DNA of 64,000 nucleotides from Meghimatium bilineatum (Eukaryota; Mollusca; Gastropoda; Stylommatophora; Philomycidae): contig CM067306.1 of NCBI GenBank assembly GCA_034231615.1, forward strand, positions 34,430,019-34,494,018, read 5' to 3'. The first letter of the stretch is position 1, and every line of letters starts with the position of its first letter. Below, piece after piece: positions 1 to 46,067 of the stretch. Both the position numbers and the translations under genes were made by a program. The notes beneath the pieces are model-generated. The model made no database searches, was not told where the DNA came from, and worked only from the letters and a program-made list of their open reading frames with translations.

Positions 1-239
1 CAATAATGCATTGTTTCCATTAGGGAGTTGCAGGGAGGTTTCGAACGGTATGTGTCATAGAAGCTGTATGCTCTTGCTGTAGCCATGTCATGTTCAGGGC
101 AAGTTTTTTAATTTACACTCCGACAAAAATATATATATATATTAGTTGTTGATAATGTAAGTTTACACTGTAAAAATTAGTAAAGCCGTTATATTTGTCT
201 GAAACAATGAACTGTTGTATTGAAGTAATGCACCATCCA

Positions 240-710
240 GAGTAAAAATAATTGCGTTAATAAAACAATAAAATGTTGCACTATTCACAAAAATCAAATG
301 TTGTACTATTCACAAAATTAAATGTTGTGCTATTTAAATTATCAAAAGTACTATTACATCTTACACAATTTACATGATCAAATATTGTACTATACACACT
401 ATGAAATGTGTCATTTACATACCAAATTATTGCACCATTCACATATATTGTGTCCATCTAAATGTGATTGTAACAATCACAATATCAAATGATATTCCCA
501 ACATTGCACTATTTGCATTGACTTATATTTTGCATCATTCATATTATGTGCCCCCAAATGTTGTATCATTATAAATATTGCACAAATTTTCAAATTTTGT
601 ACCATTCACATCATCAATAAATGTTTCACTATTCACATTATCACATATTATTCCATTTATTTCAATATTTCAATTGCCATAAGTTGCAGAATTCACATTA
701 TCAAATGATT
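240..710. repeat. degenerate AAATGTTG/CACTATTCAC repeat
   Basis: Loose repeats of AAATGTTG(C/T)ACTATTCAC at 18-25 bp spacing lead into the regular 38-bp array to the right and look like its decayed edge. No gene is visible in 1-240. Confidence 0.6.
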
Positions 711-1735
711 TACCATACCAAATATTGTACCATACACATCAAATGTTGTACCATACCAAATATTGTACCACACACATCAAATGTTGTACCATACCAAATA
801 TTGTACCATACACATCAAATGTTGTACCATACCAAATATTGTACCACACACATCAAATGTTGTACCATACCAAATATTGTACCACACACATGAAATGTTG
901 TACCATACCAAATATTGTACCACACACATCAAATGTTGTACCATACCAAATATTGTACCACACACATCAAATGTTGTGCCATACCACATATTGTACCACA
1001 AACATCAAATGTTGTACCATACTGATTTGGAGTACCAAATATTATACCACATACATCAGATGTTGCCATATGCAAAATATTATACCACACACATCAAATG
1101 TTGTACCATACCAAATATTTTACCACACCAAATATTTTACCACACCAAATATTGTACCACACACATCAAATGTTGTACCATACCAAATATTCTACCACAC
1201 ATCAAATGTTGTACCATACCAAATATTCTACCACACACATCAAATGTTGTAGAATACCAACTACTGTACCACACACATCAAATGTTGTACCATACACATC
1301 AAATGTTGTACCATACCAAATATTGTACCACAAACATCAAATGTTGCACCATACCAAATATTGTACCACAAACATCAAATGTTGCACCATACTGATTTGG
1401 AGTACCAAATATTATACCACATACATCAGATGTTGCCATATGCAAAATATTCTACCACACACACATCAAATGTTGTACCATACCAAATATTTTACCACAC
1501 ACATCAAATGTTGTACCATACCAAATATTGTACCACAAACATCAAATGTTGTAGCATACCAAATATTGTACCACACACATCAAATGTTGTACCATACCAA
1601 ATATTGTACCACACACATCAAATGTTGTACCATACCAAATATTCTACCATACACATCAAATGTTGTACCATACCAAATATTCCACCACACACATCAAATG
1701 TTGTACCATACCAAATATTCCACCACACATATCCC
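711..1735. repeat. 38-bp minisatellite with higher-order duplication
   Basis: Unit alternates ACCATACCAAATATTGT and ACCACACACATCAAATGTTGT. A variant block containing CTGATTTGGAGTACCAA occurs at about 1020-1100 and again at about 1388-1465, showing that a multi-unit block was copied. Long open frames here are periodic and non-coding. Looser copies with AAAAACTNTCATC continue to about 1880. Confidence 0.95.
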
Positions 1736-2005
1736 CCAAAAATTGGCATCTTTCATCTCAAAAATTCATTCAACAAATATTGTACCACACACATGCTCAA
1801 AAACAACTGTTATCAACACATATTCTACCACACACACCCCAAACAAAAAACTATCATCTTTCATTTCATAAATTTTTCAGAATTCTACCAATCTTCATTT
1901 GGAAAGGTCAAATTTAGAAAACGTATTGACTCATATTGTGAGGTGAATCGGGGGCTAGCTGAATGGATCTTTTTCTAATTTCATCTGCTACCATCTGAAC
2001 ATAAT

Positions 2006-2164
2006 CTTCTTCTTCTTCAGTGTACATTCTCAAACTCCTGCTGAATTCTCTTGTAGCAGGACATGTCCTACTAGATTTCCAGCAGAATGTAGTCCAGAGA
2101 ATGGAAATACGTTGTGTCGCCGTTTTATTTGCGCCAATGGCCCGACACATCCGTCTTCGGCGGT
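2006..2164 (-). mobile_element. family A SINE-like element with GAA tail
   Basis: On the minus strand it runs from a GC-rich start (CCGCCGAAGACGGATG) through ACACAACGTATTTCC and CTGGACTACATTCTGCTGG to GAGTTTGAGAATG and a (GAA)n tail. At least six relatives occur in the window. Confidence 0.8.
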
Positions 2165-2217
2165 AACATAATCTAAAGATATGCTATCTTTAAATCATGT
2201 ACAATGACCTATACTAT

Positions 2218-2575
2218 TTAACAAAGAATGAAGTGCTACAGAAAGATCCTACAAATATCATGGACAGAGAAAAAGAACATTGAAGTTTTGAAATTATTGA
2301 AACTAAATGAAAGGTGGCTTCTAAATACCACCATAAGAAGGAAGCTATAGTATTTTGGACACTTAAAGCGACATGATGGTATTGAAAGACTGATTCTAGA
2401 GTGTAGAGTGGCAGGCAAGAGAAGAAGACCAAGAAGACAATGGACCAGCGACACCGAAGAATGTACGTACATGTCTCTGGCTAATGCAGGCCTGCTTGCC
2501 CAGAACAGAGAGGCGTTCAGAGTATCCACAATGAAGACAACGTTCTGGAAAGAATATGTCACTTGATATATTTAA
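2218..2575 (+). mobile_element. LINE C-terminal fragment
   Basis: Frame-broken reading with YFGHLKRHDG, RRPRRQWTSD and TTFWKEYVT, typical of the region after the reverse-transcriptase thumb. Relatives at 13190-13340 and 19725-19945. Ends in a TGATATAT tail. Confidence 0.8.
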
Positions 2576-2677
2576 CACAGACATTATGTATATACAGTAA
2601 CATCTTGAATCAATTTGGTTTATATGGAAGACAAAATCACATATACACTGAAAATATTGTACAAATTTCATGTATAA

Positions 2678-2888
2678 CAGTGGTTCTCAATGTGGTTCAA
2701 ATGATCCCCAACCTGAATCCATTAAGTTTTGCTGGGAGGAACCATAAAAATAAAAGTGAAGAATCACAGCCCATGTCCAAATAGAGTAGCCTTGAAGAAA
2801 GCTGACAAACATTTTTTAGGTCCAGAGGCCATTGAAGAAAATTTGGTCTGAAAGGATGCCATAATCAAAAAGGTTGAGAGAACCACTG
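2678..2888. mobile_element. short hAT-like non-autonomous DNA element
   Basis: Begins CAGTGGTTCTCAA and ends with the inverse TTGAGAGAACCACTG, the classic hAT terminal repeat. The flanking octamers share only ATGT, so the target duplication is decayed or disrupted. Confidence 0.65.
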
Positions 2889-2892
2889 ATGT

Positions 2893-3174
2893 CACCTGTG
2901 TTACCAGAGCCTGAAAGGGGAGCAAAGAATAGCAACACTGTTTACCTTATTGCATGTCGTAAGAGACGGCAAAGGATATTAATAGGTGGAGTTGGATTGT
3001 TCCATCCCATAAAGGAACAAAGTAACCCAGAAATCATGCTGAAGTCAGATGTGTCAGGCCGAAAGGCATAGATATCACATCAAAGCTGTAAACCATGACA
3101 CAATGTATTTCATTCTTCATACTACATCCTGCCAATCTGCAGGAGTTTGAGAACAAATGCAGAAGAAGACAAAC
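2893..3174 (+). mobile_element. family B SINE-like element
   Basis: About 280 bp: GCCTGAAAGGGGAGCAAAG, CATGTCGTAAGAGACGGC, GTGTCAGGCCGAAAGGC, AACCATGACACAA, CTACATCCTGCCAATCTGC, GAGTTTGAGAAC and a GCAGAAGAAG tail. Confidence 0.85.
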
Positions 3175-3254
3175 CACTGGCATAAGATATCCTTGTTTAA
3201 AAACATTAATGAATAGTTGATTAAACCTTTCCCAATATATGAGGGAAAGGTTTA

Positions 3255-3965
3255 TTTTCTTTCATCAATAACGAAAATTATGGACTTCACCAATTCACCT
3301 AACGAAATTACTTTAAATGGACAACAACTTGAAAAAGTACACAAATTCTCCTATCTAGGAAGCAAATTAACACTCGACAGTGGTGTCATGACAGAAATTA
3401 CAACTCGCATTGCCCTAGCATCAAGAGCATTTAACAGACTGTCTAATATCTGGAAGTCAAAGTCAATCAGCACACGCACAAAAATGCGCTTATTTAATTT
3501 CTGCGTTATTCTGGTGCTATCATATGGATGTGAGATCTGGAAAAGCTCTGTATCTTCAGAGGGGAAATTACTGAGTTTTGAGAACAAATGTCTTCGTAGG
3601 ATAACTAACACACATTGGAGTGAATTCAAATCGAATGATAAAATCAGAGAAGAGACACATCAAAATTTCATCACAGATGTTATCAGAAAATGCCGTAAGG
3701 TCCTACATCGGGCATGTAATACGTGCAGACACCAACAGAATACAAGTCTGTTGGTCTCTTGGGTGGGTACCTACAGGCAAAAGAGCAAGGGGTAGACCCA
3801 AAGAAACACTCAGAAGAACAATACTTAGAGAAAGTAAAACAACCAATATTCATACTATTCAAGAACTGCATAGAATAGCTTTGAACAGACAGAATTGGAG
3901 AGATCTGACCTCTGCCCTATGCGCTAACTTCAGCGCAAAAGGAAAGCGAATGAATGAATATATGA
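3255..3965 (+). mobile_element. LINE reverse-transcriptase C-terminal fragment, frameshifted
   Basis: Reads FSYLGSKLTLDSG, LSYGCEIW, ENKCLRRI in one frame and GHVIRADTNRI, GKRARGRPKETLRRT, NWRDLTSALC in another; a single frameshift near 3700 separates them. Pseudogenic. Confidence 0.9.
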
Positions 3966-4059
3966 GGGATCTACCTGTCTATAAACTCATAACCAGTCAG
4001 GGTCATTGGGGGTACCACATTCAATTCTTCAGCACCCAGAGTCCACCAGCAATTTCTGT

Positions 4060-4610
4060 CTGCAAAAATGCAGATGAATGGAAGAATTTCTTACTGTCCA
4101 TTCCTTGATGTTGTCTGTCCATGGTTTTACTTGTCCTCCTCTGTTCTTCCACTCTCGGTGGGTTCCTTGCAGTATTGTTATCTACAAGAAATTCCATTTT
4201 CTTCAAGGAAGTCCAATACTTGATGTTGTCTGTCCATGTTTTTACTTGTCCTCCTCTGTTCTTCCACTTTTGACGGGTTCCTTGCAGTATTGTTTTCTAC
4301 AAGGAATCATGTCTGCATACACGTCCAAACCATGCATGCATCAATTGGACCTGTATACATCTCTATATTATTTCTTACATACACATGTCTTATGTTCTTA
4401 TACACATTTGCTTGTAACAATTGTATTCGAAAGTCTCACTTATGTCCGCAGTGAGTGCCCAACTCTCACAACCATACAGCACAACAGAAAGCATCAGTGA
4501 CTTATACAGTTTCATTTTTACTGTAACACTAATGTTGCTTTTCCAAACTAAGTTTAGTCTTGACATAGAACATTCACAGACATCCATGGTAATAATAGTA
4601 TACATTCACA
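4060..4610 (-). mobile_element. LINE RT fragment with internal 116-bp tandem duplication
   Basis: Minus frame reads RLNLVWKSNISVTVKMKLYK, VVLYGCESWAL. The segment CTTGATGTTGTCTGTCCATG...TTCTTCCAC occurs twice in tandem (4104-4197 and 4220-4312). Confidence 0.8.
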
Positions 4611-4870
4611 CAGACATCCAAGGTAATGAGAGCATACATTCACAGTCATTGATGGTAATGAAAGCATACATTCACAAACATTCATGGTAATGAGAGCATA
4701 CATTCACAAACATTCATGGTAATGAGAGCATACATTCACAAACATTCATGGTAATGAGAGCATACATTCACAAACATTTATGGTAATGAGAGCATACATT
4801 CACAAACATTTATGGTAATGAGAGCATACATTCACAAACATTCATGGTAATGAGAGCATACAGTCTTCAA
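4570..4870. repeat. 32-bp minisatellite
   Basis: About nine copies of a unit with ACATTCACAAACATTCATGG and TAATGAGAGCAT. Confidence 0.95.
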
Positions 4871-4909
4871 TCCAATGCATTAATAGATAAGAAATTGACA
4901 AAGAATGTA

Positions 4910-5130
4910 CTGAAACTGCTTTAGGAGAACCTGCTGGATGTGAACACCGTATTTCATAACACATTGTGGCTGAGATTCTGCTGGATGTGAACACCATAAT
5001 TGATAACTAATTGAAATCGAGATTCTGCTAGTGGATGTGAACACTGTAATTGATAACACACTGAGGCTGAGATTCTGCTGGATGGTGAACACTACAATGA
5101 GACTGAGATTTTGGGAATTTGGTATGAAAC
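4910..5130. repeat. short tandem repeat, period about 58 bp
   Basis: Three to four degenerate copies of GCTGGATGTGAACACC ... TGATAACACA ... GGCTGAGATTCT. Confidence 0.8.
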
Positions 5131-5189
5131 ATAAAACTAATACAACTGGATGCAGGGTAGATGAGGAGCATAGACATACCCTTCAATAT

Positions 5190-5560
5190 TTACTGGAGGA
5201 GACTGAGAAAATATCCCAACACCATAGTAATACATTCACACACACTGAGAAATTATTCATACACCATGGTAATACATTCACACACACACTGAGAAAATAT
5301 TCATATACCATGGTAATACATTCACACACACACTGAGAAAATATTCATACACCATGACAATATATTCACACACACACTTAGAAAATATTCATACACCATG
5401 GTAATACATTCACACACACACTGAGAAAATATTCATACACCATGGTAATACATTCACACACACTGAGAAATATTCACACACCATGACAATATATTCACAC
5501 ACATACACACACTGAGAACATAATCACACACTACGACAATATATTCACACAGTGATAATA
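5190..5560. repeat. 41-42 bp minisatellite
   Basis: Copies of ATTCATACACCATGGTAATA followed by CATTCACACACACACTGAGAAAAT. Confidence 0.9.
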
Positions 5561-5829
5561 TATTCACATGCTCTGTGATAATATCGCTATTATAAAATAT
5601 ATATTCACAGACTTTATTATATTCAACTTGTTAAAGCACATCCATTTCAATAAAAAATAATATGGCTGACTTGTGATGAAGTGAGATACCAAGAGCACAT
5701 GATAGTGATTGATATTGCAGCATCTGTAGGGATGGCAAGATACCATAAACAGCAATATATGTGATCAACAATATAAACACAGCTTCACCATTTAATTAAA
5801 ACAATCCTTTTGTACAGTCTGTATTCATT

Positions 5830-6235
5830 CCACAATAACAGGCAAATATTGCAGCAAAACTGTAATCTAACAGGCAATAATAACAGTAAAGCTGAAATTT
5901 GACAGGCAAAAATAGCAGTAAAGCTGTAATTTGACAGGCAAAAATAGCAGTAAAGCTGTAATTTCACAGGCAAAAATAGCAGTAAAGCTGTAATTTCACA
6001 GACAAAAATAGCAGTAAAGCTGTAATTTGACAGGCAAAAATAGCAGTAAAGCTGTAATTTGACAGGCGAAAATTGCAGTAAAGCTGTAATTTCACAGGCA
6101 AAAACTGCAGCAAAGCTGTAATCTAACAGACAAAAACTGCAGCAAAGCTGTAATCTAACAGGTAAAAATTGCAGTAAATCTGTAGTCTGAAAGGCAATAA
6201 CTGCAGTAAAACTAATCTGACAGGAAAAAATTGGA
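5830..6235. repeat. 32-bp minisatellite
   Basis: About 12 copies of CAGGCAAAAATAGCAGTAAA GCTGTAATTTGA (split here). The long minus-strand reading over it is periodic, not a protein. Confidence 0.95.
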
Positions 6236-6388
6236 AACAGTGATGAAGTTTTGAAAAAAGCACGAAGTGGCGTTTTTACCACAGGGCCTTTATCAAGAAC
6301 GCAACATAGCACAAGAGGAGTAAAGCACTTTGTGTATGTTTTTTTAAATGTTTTCAAGTAATTACCAAAATCTTCATTTGGTAGTTTC

Positions 6389-6545
6389 TTTTTCAGAGTA
6401 CATTCTCAAATTTCCACTGGATCTCTCTTGCAGCATGACCATGGCCCTACTAGATTGTCAGCAGGATGTAATCCAGAGAATGGAAATGTGTTGTGTTGCC
6501 ATTTCATTTGCACCAATATAGTTCGACACATCTGTCAACGGCAGA
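6389..6545 (-). mobile_element. family A SINE-like element
   Basis: Shares TCTCTTGCAGCATGACCATG, CAGCAGGATGTAATCCAGAG and TTTCATTTGCACCAAT with other family A copies; GAA tail at the left end. Confidence 0.8.
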
Positions 6546-6730
6546 TGCCTTTTCCAATTTTCCCCTATTAATTTTACGTTCATTTACAAAATCTGAATCA
6601 AACTGAAGCAGAACGTACACATATTCTAGCAAATAACAATACAATTACAAATGTATTCAATCAAATATAATTTTAAAATGTCCTGAATGAACGTACATTT
6701 ACAAATGTTTGATTAATGCAATTGCACATC

Positions 6731-7010
6731 TTTCTTCTTATTCTGTGTTCATTCTCAGCCTTCTGCAGATTAGCAGGTCGAGGTCTAGAAAATAGAATGT
6801 GTTGTGTCATGATTTACAGCTTACCTGCAATATCTGTGTCTTTCGGTCTGACACATCCAACCTCAGCATGGCTTTTTTGCCACTTCGACCACATCTGACA
6901 TCAACGGCCAAATTCAACCCCAAAGCTTCTTAATTGCCTCATATGACATACATGGCACATAAAACTGTTGCTATTCTTTGTTCCCTCTTCAGTCCCAGGC
7001 AACACGTGGC
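6731..7010 (-). mobile_element. family B SINE-like element, full length
   Basis: Left end TTCTTCTTATTCTGTGTTC, right end GGCAACACGTGGC; the whole 280-bp consensus can be followed. The 27-bp minisatellite begins at its right boundary. Confidence 0.85.
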
Positions 7011-8135
7011 AAGTGCACTAACAAATGTTGTATGAAATACAAGTGCACTAACAAATGTATTAAATACAAGTGCACTAACAAATGTATTAAATAACAAGTG
7101 CACTGACAAATGTATTAAATACAAGTACGCTAACAAATGTATCAAATACAAGTGCACTAACAAATATATCAAATACAAGTGCATTAACAAATGTATTAAA
7201 TACAAATGCACTAACAAATGTATTAAATACAAATGCACTAACAAATGTATTAAATACATGTGCACTAACAAATGTTTATTAAATAAAATTGCACTAACAA
7301 TGTACTAAACACCAGTGCATTAATAAATGTTGCATTAAATACAATTGCACTAACAAATGTATTAAATACATGTGCACTAATGAATGTATCAAATACAAGT
7401 GCACTAACAAATGTATCAAATACAAGTGCACTAACAAATATATCAAATACAAGTGCACTAAAAATGTATTAAATACATGTGTACTGACAAATGTATTAAA
7501 TACAAGTGCACTAAAATGTATTAAATACAAGTGCACTAACAAATGTTGTATTAAATACAAGTGCACTAACAAATGTACTAAACACCAGTGTATTAATAAT
7601 TGTTGCATTAAATACAAATGCACTAACAAATGTTGTATTAAATACCAGTATACTAACAAGTATATTTATACAAGTGCACTAATAAATGTATTAATAGAAG
7701 TGCACTAAGAAATGTATGAATACAGGTGCACTAACAAGTGTTGTGTTAAATACAAGTGTACTAACTCGTATTGTATTAAATACAAGTGCACTAACACATA
7801 TTGTATTAAATACAAGCGCACTAACAAATGTATTAAATACATGTGAACTAACAAATGTTGTATTAAATAAAATTTCACTAAGAAATTTACTAAACACCAG
7901 TGCACTAACAAATGTATGAAATACAGGTGCACTAACAAGTGTTGTGTTAAATACAATTGTACTAACACATATTATATTAAATACAAGTGCACTAACACAT
8001 ATTGTATTAAATACCAGTGCACTAACAAGTATATTTATACAAGTGCACTAACAAATGTTGTATTAAATACAAGTGTACTAACAAATGTTGCATTAAAAAC
8101 AAGCACATTTATAAATGCTGTACCAATAGAAGGAC
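7011..8135. repeat. 27-bp minisatellite
   Basis: About 40 copies of ACAAGTGCACTAACAAATGT ATTAAAT (split here) with TGT insertions making 30-bp variants. A dispersed fragment of the unit reappears at 8935-9000. Confidence 0.95.
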
Positions 8136-8149
8136 ATTAATAAATGTGA

Positions 8150-9045
8150 AAACACTAGCATAGATAACTTTGGACACGTAAATATGTTCAGAATTTCTGT
8201 AGATAATATACGTAAGTTCCAATATTAATGAGACTCATGGCCGTTAGGGTTGTAAAGGTGCCACATTGGAGACATAACCACACCAAAAAAAAACCCCAAA
8301 CAACTCTGTTCTCAACCATTCAGAAATTAGTGTAGAAACCTTCCAGTAAAATGCAGTATGATAACAGTTGTGTTTTTCTGTAACATTTCATTGTGGGAAT
8401 TTTTGCACTGTAGATAACTCAAGCCTGGACAGTTCACTAATATTGTCAATCCAAGATTTTCTTTGGTTGTCTCCTCTCCATTGTTATTCTTCTTGAAGCA
8501 TTGCAGAATACTGAGAATTCTGCATAAAAAAACTTTAGAGAAATCCCTCATTGTGGGCCTACACAGGAAACAAGAGCTTCATTGTTCATAATTCCTGGTA
8601 ATTAAAACATACTACATACAAACATCATACAAACAACAAAAAAATGTATTTTTTTATGTATTAGGTATATTGATTATCCTCTTTGCACAACGGACATGTC
8701 CATGGTGCTCAGATATCCGCTTCAGTAAATGGCATATACATATAATTACATGTATAAATGTTATATCACAGTACATTCACAGTACATGTACAGATTTATA
8801 AATATCATTTTCAGATGATGTTACTATTTTTATCTGAACACCCTGTAGAGAGTACAGTTAAAAATTCAAGCATATTTACAAGACCAACCCTGTAGCAATC
8901 CAACCATATTTACAAATGATGTATAGATAAAGGTACATCAATAAATGTTGTATTAAATACAAGTAAACCAACAAATGTGTATTAAATAAATGCACATTTA
9001 TAATAGCAAAATATAATTTTAAATTTCATGCTTATATTCAGAAAT
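8150..9045. other. no gene recognised
   Basis: AT-rich sequence; 8430-8500 has a faint LINE-like minus-strand reading (RRITMERRQPKKILDNI). Nothing else supportable. Confidence 0.5.
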
Positions 9046-9054
9046 ATATTTCAG

Positions 9055-9260
9055 AGTTAGGCTGGTACTCGGATCAGATCATGTGATATCACTGCAACAA
9101 CGTTAGGCTGGCACTGAGATAAGATCACATGACATCACTGCAACAATGTTAGGCTGGTACTCAGATCATGTGACATCACTGCAACAAAATTACACTGGTT
9201 CTCATATCATGTGACATCCCTGCAACAAAATTAGGCTGTTACTCAAATCAGGTGCCATCT
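9055..9260. repeat. about 45-bp tandem repeat
   Basis: Four copies of TTAGGCTGGTACTCAGATCA ... GTGACATCACTGCAACAA. Confidence 0.85.
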
Positions 9261-10319
9261 CCTCAACAAAAGTTGACTGCACTTTCCTCTTAAGATGGCA
9301 TACAATTTGTGTTAAGTTCCAAATTTGTGTTAAAATACAACTCTTTAGATAAAAAAATTTTCTAGAGAGTGCCTGTAATTCAGACATCATTTTTCATTTC
9401 ACATACACGACAACCATGAATGTTGTGTGGCTCATACACAGTACAGAGAAGAAAGTTTCAACTCTGCTTTAAGCTAGGAGAAAACTCCAGTTTGTAAAGT
9501 TCCATTCTCCAACAACTGTTTTTTACCCTGCAATGTCCATGCACACAGCTTGATAAGTCAAAACATCAATAAATTGCATGTTACAAAAGCATTCTTGATT
9601 TTGATTAATTATTGACTAAGAAAATATATTTCACAACACATTTAAATGCAACAACATCATTAAGCAAATGGCATTATTTACATTTTTGACTAGGTTCATT
9701 GGTGTATAGGAACAAAATAATACCAGCCTGTAAAATATATCAGAATCTGGATTGCATAGGTTTCCATAGAATGCAGTTGTTTCATATTGGAAGAAAAAAA
9801 CTGTGTACTCTTAATATGACTGCATTATTATATTCTGTGACTTTTCTGCTACACATTATAACTAATTCTAATGTTAGCACTTCATCATGAACTGCGTCTA
9901 ACTGCTAGAAATTGTTGTAACAAAAGATGAATGTGCAATTGTTTTTTTAAACTAAATTACTATTAAACGCATTAATTCACATTAATAAATCTGCCATTCT
10001 GTGCTCAACACAATAACACCATGAGAAATTATTACGCCATCTACACTTTCCGTCTAATGCATCCTACTCAAACTCTTGCACACCAGGTTTAGATAAATTT
10101 TACAGGCTAGCATTATTTTGTTCCACATGCACCAGTTCATTTATTACATAATGTATATCTAATGTGTCTAGTTGTATAAGATAAGTGGACTCGTATAAAT
10201 ATACGTATAATCTTATATTCTATATTTAATGCTGTTTCTGTACCCATTTTTTAACTCGTTTATATTGACACGCTTGCATAATACGTGATTAAACGAACAT
10301 GATATGCAAAGTTGAAGTT
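9261..10319. other. no gene recognised
   Basis: AT-rich intergenic sequence, no splice-supported exon or repeat recognised on either strand. Confidence 0.5.
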
Positions 10320-10624
10320 GGTGTTGTCCACCAGCAATGGGTGGAGCTGTTCACCCAATCTGCAAACAGAAAGATTACACTGATTTTCGTGACCAGAAAT
10401 GCGGGTGTTGAGCAATTTGGCAAGCATGGCCACAATATCATAAGGTACATCAATGGATAATTCTGAAACAGTTAATGGGCCGATGGATCTTATGCATTCA
10501 GAGGATTTTAAAAACTGTGAATCATATTCACTCTTAAGACTATGAGAGATTGGTGTAACGATTGAAACTTCCTAGAAAAGGAAACATAATAGATATATAA
10601 AGAGACTATAAAATAAACTCGGAA

Positions 10625-10735
10625 ATTAAACTGTGAGCCACATGATAGATTTATTGAGAAGGGGATTGGTTGGATCGGAGCAGTTATGGGCATATCTGGA
10701 GTACACTGATGATAACCTGAACTCATAACTCAAAT
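10625..10735 (+). mobile_element. family X 3' fragment
   Basis: TGATAGATTTATTGAGAAGG GGATTGG...TGATGATAACCTGAACTCATAAC matches the end of the family X copy at 24593-25080; the reading DRFIEKGIG parallels DSFIEMGIG there. Confidence 0.65.
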
Positions 10736-11280
10736 ATGTGAGATAAGTATATATGAGGACTGTTAACTCAGCCAAATTTGTGAGATAAGTATATATGAGG
10801 ACTGTTAACTCAGTCAAATATGTGAGATAAGTATATACGAGGACTGTTAACTCAGCCAAATGTGTGAGATAAGCATGTACAAGTGCTGTTAACTCAGCCA
10901 AATGCGTGAGATAAGCATGTACAAGTGCTGTTAACTCAGCCAAATGCGTGAGATAAGCATGTACGAGTGCTGTTAACTCAGTCAAATATGTGAGATAAGT
11001 ATATACGAGGACTGTTAACTCAGCCAAATGTGTGAGATAAGCATGTACAAGTGCTGTTAACTCAGTCAAATATGTGAGATAGGTATATACGAGCATTTTT
11101 AACTCAGTCAAATATGTGAGATAGGTATATACGAGCGCTGTTAACTCAGTAAAATATGTGAGATCAGTATATGTGAGGGCTGTAAACTCAGTCAAATATG
11201 AGATAAGTGTATACGAGGGCTGTTAACTGAGTCAAATATGTGAGATAAGTATATACGAGGGCTGCTAACTGAGTTGCAGG
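10735..11280. repeat. 42-bp minisatellite continuous with a family X end
   Basis: About 13 copies of AGATAAGTATATATGAGGAC and TGTTAACTCAGYCAAATATGTG. The array starts exactly where the family X homology stops. Confidence 0.95.
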
Positions 11281-11480
11281 ATGTATATTTTTGAGGAGGT
11301 TGGTTGGTTCTATCACCTTCCAAGTAATTCCCTTGGGATGTATATCACTTGTTTTAGTATTTCTGCCACTTGCATTTGGTATTTACTTTTTTTTTGGGAA
11401 TAGCCCTTATTTTTCTAGCTGTGTTGGCTTTAATCTCCTCTATTTAATCGACATGTCATTGTTATCTTTGGGTGTGGAAA

Positions 11481-11640
11481 CTTCTTCTTCTTCAGCATTC
11501 ATTCTCAAACTATCGCTCGATCTCTCTTGCAGCAGGACAATGGTCCAACTATATTTCCAGCAGGATGTAGTCCAGAGAATGGAAATGCATTGTGTCACTG
11601 TTTTATTTGTGCAAATGGCCCATCACATCTGACTTCTGCA
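11481..11640 (-). mobile_element. family A SINE-like element in the syntrophin 3' flank
   Basis: Same orientation as the syntrophin gene; carries CACAAATAAAACAG, hence the nearest AATAAA after the stop codon. Confidence 0.8.
11602..11607 (-). terminator. candidate poly(A) signal AATAAA for the syntrophin gene
   Basis: No AATAAA or ATTAAA was seen on the minus strand between the stop codon (11969) and this site, about 365 nt downstream. It lies within an antisense-inserted family A SINE-like element (11481-11640). Use of the site is inferred, not shown. Confidence 0.4.
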
Positions 11641-11765
11641 TGGCCTGATGATTGAAACACATAAGTAGTGCCTGAACAATTCCAGAATAGGTGAAAAGCA
11701 AAGGGCTTATACAGGATATATCTAAAATATTATTATTCTAAGATGGCTAAAACTGATAACATACA

Positions 11766-11911
11766 ATCACACCTGTAAACTGGTGTTTACAAACACATCA
11801 CTTCTTGTGTTTTCTCCATATTAGTTGACATAATATTACAATCACACCTGTACACAGGTGTTTACAAACACATTACATCTTGTGTTTTCTTTATCGTGAC
11901 ATAATTTTATA
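11766..11911. repeat. 73-bp tandem dimer
   Basis: Two copies of CAATCACACCTGTA...GGTGTTTACAAACACAT...CTTGTGTTTTCT, within the presumed 3' UTR/flank of the syntrophin gene. The phrase CTGTAAACTGGTGTTTACA is itself palindromic. Confidence 0.85.
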
Positions 11912-11968
11912 ATCACCAAATACTTTAGTTCTGGCTGATAATTTGAAAAAATGTTGTGAACATATGGC

Positions 11969-45566
<33,598 letters not shown>

Positions 45567-46019
45567 TGCAAGCAAACGTTTAAGTAGCTAAAGTACCCAG
45601 ATGCGGGCATTAACAACCGAAGCAATATTTACCAACATTTCGTCTGCTTTGTTGGTGAAATCACAGTCTTGCTTATACCGGAAATGCAAATTAAGTTAAC
45701 AAAAATTGTGGATTGGAAATCGTTATAGTTTATCCAATCCACTAATATTAATATCTTACAATTATGTTCAAAAATTTAAATTTCCTCAAATCAAGTTGCG
45801 TTTAATTTAAGAAAATCATGATTTATAAAAATAATACAGTATTAATTTTGTATTGAATGTACACAAATATTTTGTTAAGATAAACTTATTGATTTGCGAG
45901 ACGAGAACTCTCGAGCATAGCAACGTTTTAGCAACCTATAACTGGGTACTCCTCACAGCTCCTTACTACGTCTACTATGCTCAATAAATAGAAGTAATAC
46001 ACTTTATTATAGATTGAAA
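45567..46019. promoter_or_regulatory. probable bidirectional promoter between SNTG and EFHC1
   Basis: Only 453 bp separate the divergent start codons. The gap has an ETS-like ACCGGAAAT (45677-45685) overlapping an octamer ATGCAAAT (45684-45691), and two AGCAAC half-sites (around 45918 and 45930) like half of the RFX X-box used by ciliary genes. No clear TATA box was recognised. Promoter activity is inferred from geometry. Confidence 0.5.
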
Positions 46020-46067
46020 ATGGAAGGTTTACCTTTCCTACCTGGAAATACTTTTAGAGATCCCACG
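46020..46067 (+). CDS. EFHC1: EFHC1 coding exon 1 (start codon)
   Basis: ATG at 46020, reading [16 protein letters not shown], then donor ACG|GTTTGT, phase 0. The LPFLPG motif is the family's N-terminal signature. The minus-strand reading of the same bases is a shadow. Confidence 0.93.

Noticed and set aside
725..1978. Open frames of 175-257 codons over the 38-bp array
   Set aside because: Periodic peptide in several overlapping frames on both strands; no start context, splice signals or family.
4560..5560. CRISPR-like arrays (regular 32- and 41-bp repeats)
   Set aside because: No unique spacers between conserved repeats; units are contiguous, and the context is an animal genome.
5785..6357. 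190-codon minus-strand frame with repeated CEITALLQF-like units
   Set aside because: Direct translation of the 32-bp minisatellite.
7294..7968. Leucine/histidine-rich minus-strand frames
   Set aside because: Translation of the 27-bp minisatellite, which is a multiple of three and therefore stays open by itself.
10320..10500. RNase H fragment of a LINE
   Set aside because: A few phrases (GGGTGGAGCTGTTCACCCAA; GCGGGTGTTGAGCAATTTGG) resemble 47035-47150, but the reading is too broken to support an annotation.
10626..11195. 189-codon minus-strand frame
   Set aside because: Translation of the 42-bp minisatellite (also a multiple of three).
11291..11632. 113-codon plus-strand frame with a hydrophobic start
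   Set aside because: Overlaps a family A SINE antisense; no family similarity and no splice support.
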